Shown here in pieces: positions 12,601 through 64,000 of a stretch of DNA of 64,000 bases; position 1 is the first letter of the stretch, and every line of letters begins with the position of its first letter. The notes beneath the pieces are model-generated. The model searched no databases. It saw only the letters and a program-made list of their open reading frames with translations, and was not told where the DNA came from. The stretch covers positions 16,669,883-16,733,882 of the forward strand of contig NC_092808.1 of the NCBI RefSeq assembly GCF_040954645.1, in the 5' to 3' direction. The stretch comes from Diabrotica undecimpunctata (taxonomy: Eukaryota > Arthropoda > Insecta > Coleoptera > Chrysomelidae). The position numbers and the translations under genes were made by a program.

Positions 12601-12900
12601 TTATCTATATTACCAGAATATAGAAGACGAGGTATTGCATTGACATTAGCGAAAGCAACTGAAGAATTAACTCGACAATTATCTCATGGGAAACCTGTCA
12701 AACAGTCCTTAGACGATAGTGACCTGCCTTTAGAGCCCATCCCAAAAATGATTGCTGCTATTTTTACAACCCCTGGAGCCAAGAGACTAGGTGAAAAAAT
12801 TGGATGGGAAAGTGCTCGTAGTTTAAAAATGAGTTTTACCAAAGACAATATAGATTGTTTTAATGTTATGTTTAAAAAAATGTCTAATAGTAAGGTCTAA
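6627..12900 (+). CDS. Arylalkylamine N-acetyltransferase-like protein (GNAT), 3 exons
   Basis: Exons 6627-6660, 7453-7691 and 12454-12900 join in phase (GT/AG introns after phases 1 and 0) to 720 nt, 239 aa. The protein starts MTIKVWARSEDG and ends in a lysine-rich tail. Residues 148-153 (RRRGIA, preceded by LSILPEY) are the acetyl-CoA-binding motif A of GNAT enzymes, at the place and spacing seen in insect arylalkylamine (dopamine-type) N-acetyltransferases; length is also typical. Such enzymes acetylate amines such as dopamine or serotonin for cuticle chemistry and amine inactivation; the substrate cannot be told from this sequence. Intron 1 carries a MITE, and the 4.8 kb intron 2 carries two broken pogo transposases and an RTE fragment. 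I see no frame damage. A different GNAT subfamily is the main alternative. Confidence 0.88.
6905..7315. mobile_element. MITE with long inverted arms in GNAT intron 1
   Basis: The left arm begins around 6913 with GCGTAGGCGCAAAATTT and includes a GCTTTTTAAATGCATTC word and a CCGAGGGCCGAAAGTCCC word. The right arm (about 7170-7307) carries the reverse complements, ending AAATTTTGCGCCTACGC. The arms are about 140-150 bp with scattered mismatches around a short non-coding middle. It encodes nothing, so it is a non-autonomous foldback or MITE copy. Confidence 0.75.
8000..8880 (-). pseudogene. pogo/Tigger-type transposase remnant, C-terminal part
   Basis: Minus-strand ORFs 8843-8604, 8635-8318 and 8364-8017 are successive frames of one broken transposase. 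The first has the second catalytic Asp context (LLDNHSPCLNLN), then VIMLSVLPHTTHKLQPLDVMVFRSFN, the DDE_1 pattern around the third acidic residue (PLD). The next frame has the conserved CGICPLN tail motif. Frame changes and the missing N-terminal half show it is dead. It lies in intron 2 of the GNAT gene, next to an RTE fragment. Confidence 0.75.
8985..9730 (+). mobile_element. RTE-like fragment with GAA tail
   Basis: It starts inside the reverse transcriptase at the catalytic box (CYADNAILLSQS; canonical YADD is changed to YADN) and continues through the EFKYLGITLS motif to a second ORF (9412-9681) with the ETAEMKTLRKI block and the RRLVGRPRKRW motif near the stop. A frameshift or deletion separates the two ORFs around 9290-9410. 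The tail is AAGAAGAAG repeated (9708-9731). It is 5'-truncated and inactive. Confidence 0.75.
10480..11660 (-). pseudogene. pogo/Tigger-type transposase, near full span, frame-broken
   Basis: Read on the minus strand from about 11656: an N-terminal region with the MSKEKYGTLNVDDISQAL helix-turn-helix type start and a VPKPTLLQHLKG motif; a middle segment (11303-10956) with NVDSTVQNK at the first catalytic Asp and a GTPPGSM motif; LVLDGNTTHSKNLD with the second Asp around 10890-10850; a PFDRSFF motif near 10780; and the C-terminal helix block with WLRSNPGLCVTQLH and VKDHDFCAAE. Several stops and frameshifts occur. In intron 2 of the GNAT gene. Confidence 0.8.
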
Positions 12901-13154
12901 ACTAATACTATCGTTAATATAAAGAGAACTACAGCTAAATTCTATGTTTTTTTACGATATTTTTGCACTTACAGTCCACATACAGTGTTTATTTACAATT
13001 TAGGAGCAAAATTGTACAAACACCCCTTCGTGGTCATACAGCCCGACACTCCATGATTTTTATTGGACTTCTTCATTTTGGGCTATAAACATCAGATAAT
13101 CGATGCATGTAATATTAACAAAAAACAATATGAAAGTTTACCACTGAGTTCTTC

Positions 13155-14402
13155 TTCTTCTTCTCGTGCCACTCCTAGCGGAGATTGGAAATCATCATGG
13201 CCACTGCGACTTTGTTAGCAGCGCGCCTAAAAAGTTCAATCGAACTACACCCGAACCATTCACGTAGATTACTAAGCCACGATATTTTTCTTCTTCCCAC
13301 ACTTCTTTTGCCCTTAATTTTGCCCTGCATGATATTTCTTAAAAGTTCGTACTTTTCACCTCTCACAATGTGCCCCAAGTATTCCATCTTTCTAGTTTTT
13401 ATCTCTTTTAGAATTTCGCATCTTTTGTCTAAAGTTTGGAGTACTTGCGTGTTAGTGACGCGGTCCATCCATGATATTCTGAGAATGCGCCTATAGCACC
13501 ACATCTCGAAAGCTTCGATGTTTTTTGTGGTCAACTGTTTTAGTGTCCAAGCCTCTACTCCATACAACAGGGTAGAAAAGACATAACACCGCAGCATTCG
13601 TATTCGTAACTTTATATTGATATCACGATTGCAAAAGAGTTTGCGCATTCTATTAAAGACTGATCTAGAGATTTCTATTCTACATCTAATCTCTTTTGTT
13701 TGATCAGTATCGTCTGTGATCCAAGCACCTAGATATTTATAACAGGACACACGCTCAATCGTTGTATTGTCTATTACAAGATTAGCTCTGATGTTCTTTG
13801 ATTTCGTGATTACCATAAATTTAGTTTTTTTCAAATTAATTTTCAAGCCGTAACTGTTACAGTATATATTGAGACTTTGAACGAGATGTTGTAGTTCTAC
13901 TAGCGTTCCCGTTAGGAGAACCGTATCGTCAGCATACCTTATATTGTTGATCGTCTCACCATTTATTATCAGACCAAGATCTTCTTCCTCGAGTGCTTGT
14001 TCACAAATAGCTTCACTATACAGATTAAATAAAAGTGGCGACAAGATGCATCCCTGCCGGACTCCTCGACGGATTTGAATTTCTTCTGTTAGCCTACCCT
14101 CAACCTTCACATTTGCTGTTTGATTCCAATATAGGTTGCATATAATTCGAATATCTCGGCTGTCTATATTTTTCTTTATTAGAATTTGTCTTAGTGGTTC
14201 ATGTTGTACTTTGTCAAAGGCCTTTTCGAAATCAATAAAGCAGGTGTAAATTTCTTGGTTCATGTCTAAGCATCTCTGTGAGAGAACGTTCATTGCAAAC
14301 AGAGCCTCCCTTGTACCCAGCCCTTTTCTGAATCCCATCTGAGTGTTACTGATGTCTACGTCTAATTTCCTATAGATCCTATTATGGATTATTTTCAGGA
14401 AC
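13155..14402 (-). mobile_element. 5'-truncated RTE-like retrotransposon, RT ORF open
   Basis: The minus-strand frame is open from about 14397 to the stop at 13175 (about 400 aa) and covers the reverse transcriptase from MGFRKGLGTREALF through CFIDFEKAFD (motif A), RRGVRQGCILSPLLFN (motif B) and IRYADDTVLL (catalytic YADD), to the C-terminal RMLRCYVFSTLLYG and SVGRRKISWL blocks. The 3' tail is a GAA repeat (plus strand TTCTTCTTC at 13152-13163). TGAGTT occurs next to both ends (about 13147 and 14404) and may be a 6 bp target-site duplication. The endonuclease is missing. Confidence 0.8.
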
Positions 14403-14815
14403 AGTGAGTTACATCCCCTTTATTTTTAATGACATACACAATTCTCCGAGGAATAATTTTTACCAAGTTCTGACAAAATTCTAATGTAAACGAATCCCAT
14501 ATTTCTTGCAATTTTTCCTTCAATTCGTTGACGCACCTGGCAGGATGTTTTCTCAAAGCTTTTTTCATTTCGCGCCACAATTCTCTATCGGGGACAAGTC
14601 GGGACTGTTAGAAATCCATTCCAGAAGGGTATGTCATAGTCTTCAATCCATTTTAAACTCTTTTTTGAGGTATGACAACCCTCTCCGTCCTGTTGGAAGA
14701 CAAAATTTTCGGCTGATGTTAAACATGAAGGTGTCGCTTTTTCAGTGAATTTATTTTTTTCTTCGGGAAATATTTCTATATTAGGATGTTTCCGTAATAC
14801 TTTTTTAGATTAGAA
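14395..14815 (-). pseudogene. Tc1/mariner transposase C-terminal fragment
   Basis: Minus-strand ORF 14580-14395 reads LWREMKKALRKHP, then KEKLQEIWDSF and NLVKIIPRRIVYVIKNKGD, the pattern after the catalytic Glu in Tc1-type transposases. Upstream, about 14640-14585, frame-shifted sequence corresponds to the SPDLSPIEN region. The N-terminal two thirds are missing or unrecognisable. Confidence 0.7.
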
Positions 14816-14848
14816 ACTGTAGTTTTATAGGACATTACTATTTTACAA

Positions 14849-15571
14849 ATGTTACTACTACTACTATCGGTTCACAGCGTTCTTCCGACTCCTAACCGCC
14901 ATTCTTCTCCATTTAACCATAGGCCTGGAGGGATTTCTCTTTCCTCTAGTTCTTTTTCAATTCCCTCTCTCCAGTTTCTTCTCGGCCTTCCTCTTTTTCT
15001 TCTTCCTTGTGGTGTCCACGTCAAAATCTGTTTCGGAATCTTGTCATCTGGCATTCTCTGTACATGGCCGTACCATATTAACTGTTTTGTTTTTATGTCA
15101 TCAACTATTGTATGCTTGACTCCCATCATTTCTCGTAATTCTCTCATTTGGTATCCGATCTCTTCTTGATTTGCCTGCTGCTCTTCTCCAGAAGTCCATT
15201 TCTGTTGCTAGTAACAGTTTCTCTGTTCTTTGTTTCATTGGCCAAACTTCACTGCCATATGTGATTACACTTTTAAGTATGGTGTTGTATATGAATTGTT
15301 TGTTCGCTTTAGATATTGTTTGGTCCCACAGAATGCCGTTTATCATGGATATGGCTTTTCTACCCTGTATGTTTCTGTCTTTTATAGCAGCATCGAGTGT
15401 TCCATCTTGAGTTAACTTCATACCCAGGTACTTGTATTCATCACAGTGTCTAATTTCTACCCCATTGTCTAATATAATGGAATGCTTTGTCCCCCCAATA
15501 CACATGGTTTCAGTTTTCTTAATGTTACATTTTGCAATTTGTTTTGTTGCATCCGCGGAAAAAAATTCCAT
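14849..15571 (-). mobile_element. RTE-like 3' fragment in two frames
   Basis: ORF 15571-15101 has an IKKTETMCIGG and EYKYLGMKLTQDG region; ORF 15147-14872 continues with RELREMMGVKHT, LIWYGHVQRMPDDKIPKQILTW and GRRKRGRPRRNW. The two overlap in different frames, so a frameshift occurred around 15120. It is 5'-truncated. The 3' end is next to an (ACT/TAC)n run at 14850-14865. Confidence 0.75.
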
Positions 15572-16227
15572 ACAATACTGTTACGCCTATTCATATTGTC
15601 GAAATTTATAAAAATCACTACGAAACTTGACACTGACTTATACTGTGCCACAGCAACTGTGAAAATAAATTCCACCCAAATCTATTAAAAACCCCGACAG
15701 GGTTCAAGAATCAATTCCACGAGACACCCACGAATTTCCTCTCCTAGTGCGATCGTTTGAATTCGGTCGGTGCAACGCAACACAACAGTTGTAGCACAAC
15801 TAGGAACAAGCTAGCGGTGACCGATATGAAATGTTTTCACGTCGGAATCAGAAACTCACATTAGGTTTCTGGAATAGGTATGTGTTTGGAATAGATTCAG
15901 TTCCAACCTATTACCGAAAAATGCTATATATATAGTATGCTATATATATAGTATATTATAGTCTGTACCATCCCTAATTTGTGAGAGTATTTGTAGCTAT
16001 CTTCAAATTAGGCCACCTTATGATTAAACATGTTTTTTTGTTACATTTTTACACCGTCTTATAGTATTATTTTTTAAAAATTATTTATGTCACAATGTTT
16101 TCCTTTTCTTTTTGTTTGGTCTCTACATCTTTGGTTGTTTATTAACTTTTTGTATTTGATATTTTGAATGTTTTCTTTATTTTATATTGATTTTATAAAT
16201 GAAACAGATACACATATGTATACTTAT
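15572..16227. other. No recognisable gene downstream of BRCA1
   Basis: AT-rich spacer with a short repeated word (TGCTATATATATAGTA, about 15931-15958). No coding signal was found. The BRCA1 transcript is expected to end at the right edge of this stretch. Confidence 0.4.
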
Positions 16228-16233
16228 TTTATT
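16228..16233 (-). terminator. Candidate BRCA1 polyadenylation signal
   Basis: The minus strand carries AATAAA about 135 nt after the BRCA1 stop codon (16368-16370), just past an (AT)n tract. It is the first canonical hexamer I found downstream of the stop. Inference only. Confidence 0.4.
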
Positions 16234-16283
16234 TAGGAAAATAGAAAAAAATATATCAATAAAACCAACAAATAACAAAATAC

Positions 16284-16285
<2 letters not shown>

Positions 16286-16362
<77 letters not shown>
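16286..16362. repeat. (AT)n microsatellite in the predicted BRCA1 3' UTR
   Basis: About 75 bp of uninterrupted AT dinucleotides beginning only about 6 nt after the BRCA1 stop codon on the minus strand. Confidence 0.95.
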
Positions 16363-16364
<2 letters not shown>

Positions 16365-16367
16365 GGA

Positions 16368-62257
<45,890 letters not shown>

Positions 62258-62792
62258 TATATGAGCGAAATAAATACTAAATTCTAACAATTTGTTTACA
62301 AATTTATTAACAACTCTGATCTAATCAAAAACTTTTCAAGGTTCGGACACTTGTTACACTTGTATGTGCTTGTATTGGCGGTAAAAACTCTGGTAAAATG
62401 AAGGTAAATAAACTTTCCATAGGCGTAGACCTTCTTACAAATAAACAAATCAATTTCAAAAAACTGTACCGAATGTGTAATAAATAAAATAATAATAACT
62501 TAATTTTAATAAAAATTGATAGGACTAAATATTTATCTGTGTGGGACAAAAATTAAAAGTTGTATTTTTGTTTATAGACCTAACTGTACATTCTATCTTA
62601 CAAGTCTCACAAGTAGTTCAAAAAGCACACGAAAATTAAATGTGTATGTAAAAGAAGAAAACTCTAGTCAAGCAAGCAAGGTTAATTCAAATGTTTTGAG
62701 AATTTGTTTAAAATGATTTTTAGCCTTTGATTTTAAATAACTATAAAAATAAATATAACATAAAATTGGAGATACCAACTTTTTCTACAACA
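62258..62792. promoter_or_regulatory. Divergent BRCA1-XPF promoter region
   Basis: Only 535 bp separate the ATG of BRCA1 (minus strand) from that of the XPF gene (plus strand), with no other gene between, so both transcripts must start in or near this stretch. A short open segment with splice-like ends (about 62572-62680) could be an untranslated XPF exon. Confidence 0.65.
62375..62386 (+). promoter_or_regulatory. E2F-like site in the divergent promoter
   Basis: TTGGCGGTAAAA differs by one base from the common E2F core TTGGCGGGAAA. It lies about 120 bp upstream of the BRCA1 start codon and about 400 bp from the XPF start. E2F control of repair genes is known in animals; the site itself is inferred. 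Confidence 0.4.
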
Positions 62793-64000
62793 ATGGATGA
62801 ACAATTAAACGACACTGAGAAATTATTAGATAAAGCTGATCTAAAATATATGCTAGAATTTGAAACACAAATATTCCTAGACTGTCTTCATAATGATGGA
62901 TTAATAGTGGCATCTAAGTAAGAATTAAATATTAGAAACTGAATTAATTAAAAACAAAATTTAAATTATTACTAACAAAATATATTTTTTAGAGGAATTA
63001 ATTTGAATTTAGTGATACTATATCTATTGAAAGTATACTGTGATGAAGGAAATTTAGTTTTAGTCTTAAAGAGCACTGAGGCAGAGGAAAAGTATTATAG
63101 AGAGAAGTTAAAAGATCCGCATGTCTACAATAGCACACCTCTGACGAAAGATAGGTAAGTAAGCAAAAATTCCAAACAGCTTATTTATATATGTAAATCA
63201 TATTTTTTTTATTAAAGGGAAGATAATTATTTGTCTGGAGGTATACACTTTGTGACTAGTCGAGTATTAGTTGTTGATATGTTAAAGAAAAGAATACCCA
63301 TAGAAAAAATAACTGGAATTATTGTTTTAAAGGCTCATTCAATATTGGAGAGTTGTCAAGAAGCTTTTGCTCTAAGGTTGTATCGTCAAAATAATAAAGT
63401 AAGTAATTTAATGCATTTTATTTACACATTTTTATATTATAGAATTAAAAAATAGATTAAGTTACTTGAAAAATCTATCTACAATTTTAATTAGTATTTT
63501 ATGATTATTTTCAGCCTTTATATAAAGGCTATATCAGATTTTAATAATGCTACTTTATTTCAATGGCTAATAATATCCTAAATTACTATTTTTGCTTTTT
63601 TGGATCCATTAATTTTCATTCAGTTCCAAGAAAAATAACCACTATACAATTTTTCTTTAACTTTCATATCTTATACATACACATATACTTAACCTTGAAT
63701 AAAATATCCTGTGTGATTATGATCATCGTAGACTTGTAACATATAACAAGATACCAATTTTAAATATCAATATTTCATTATATTTTAGACTGGTTTCATC
63801 AAAGGCTTCACAAATAATGTGCACAGTTTTACAGTTGGTTATGGGCATGTAGATAGAGTCATGAGAGCTTTGTTTGTTAAAGAGTTGTATATTTGGCCCA
63901 GATTCCATTCCACAATAGTAAGAAGTCTGAAAGCTCGTCAGGTATGTATCAGTTGATCTATTAGAAATTGAATTTTAAGTTTATATTATTTTTTAGCCAA
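62793..64000 (+). CDS. ERCC4: XPF/ERCC4 (mei-9) nuclease, first exons, partial at right edge
   Basis: Exons 62793-62917, 62993-63154, 63218-63398, 63789-63941 and the first 4 nt of the next (63997-64000) join in phase with GT/AG ends, giving about 208 residues. They match the N-terminus of [74 protein letters not shown], then LRLYRQNNK joined to [11 protein letters not shown] and the [14 protein letters not shown] motif. This is the degenerate helicase-like domain; the ERCC4 nuclease and HhH domains would lie beyond the window. XPF with ERCC1 cuts DNA 5' of damage in nucleotide-excision repair and at recombination intermediates; the fly homologue is mei-9. The start fits: upstream frames have stops, and the length of the lead matches the family. 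Confidence 0.93.

Noticed and set aside
12950..13060. Possible last BRCA1 exon (minus strand, before an AATAAA-like signal)
   Set aside because: In the required phase it gives only about nine residues and a stop, with no BRCT features. The exon at 16549-16368 fits in phase and carries the conserved Trp helix.
62572..62700. Coding exon upstream of the XPF start
   Set aside because: The open stretch has splice-like ends, but XPF proteins start close to the ATG at 62793 and this text resembles no known N-terminus; at most an untranslated exon.

Overview
The window is AT-rich, intron-rich animal DNA, almost certainly from an insect. Spliceosomal introns have GT/AG ends, and the sequence is full of RTE-like, I-like and Jockey-like retrotransposons, Penelope, Ty3/gypsy and BEL remnants, SINEs, pogo/Tc1/Harbinger/piggyBac-type DNA transposons, MITEs and (AT)n tracts. 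A beetle or another insect with a transposon-swollen genome fits, but the sequence does not prove the order.

Three host genes can be assembled by hand. (1) An arylalkylamine N-acetyltransferase-like GNAT gene on the + strand: three exons, 6627-12900, 239 aa. (2) A BRCA1 orthologue on the - strand: 14 coding exons from 62257 down to 16368. All exons join in phase to 4653 nt (1550 aa), with an N-terminal C3HC4 RING and C-terminal tandem BRCT repeats. (3) The first five exons (about 208 aa, running off the right edge) of an XPF/ERCC4/mei-9 nuclease on the + strand, divergent from BRCA1 across only 535 bp. Two DNA-repair genes therefore sit head to head and may share a promoter.

Layout: 1-6.6 kb is transposon debris (a Tigger derivative, a gypsy integrase with an RTE nested in it, RTE fragments). 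6.6-12.9 kb is the GNAT gene, whose second intron holds two broken pogo transposases and an RTE fragment. 13-16.2 kb holds RTE and Tc1 fragments. 16.2-62.3 kb is BRCA1; about 41 kb of its 46 kb is intron. Those introns carry an apparently complete I-like element with intact ORFs and a target-site duplication, several RTE-like elements (one with another fragment nested in it), Harbinger, piggyBac and THAP/P-like remnants, a Penelope fragment with a SINE inside it, adjacent hammerhead-ribozyme repeats, a gypsy LTR junction, BEL gag debris and a broken Tc1/mariner-superfamily transposase with a D-to-E spacing of about 82. 62.3-64 kb is the divergent promoter region and the start of XPF.

Main points: the BRCA1 gene model, the BRCA1-XPF divergent pair, the hammerhead ribozymes in inverted Penelope-type repeats, and nested insertions whose target-site duplications can be read directly. 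All calls come from reading the sequence by eye; no database search or folding program was run.
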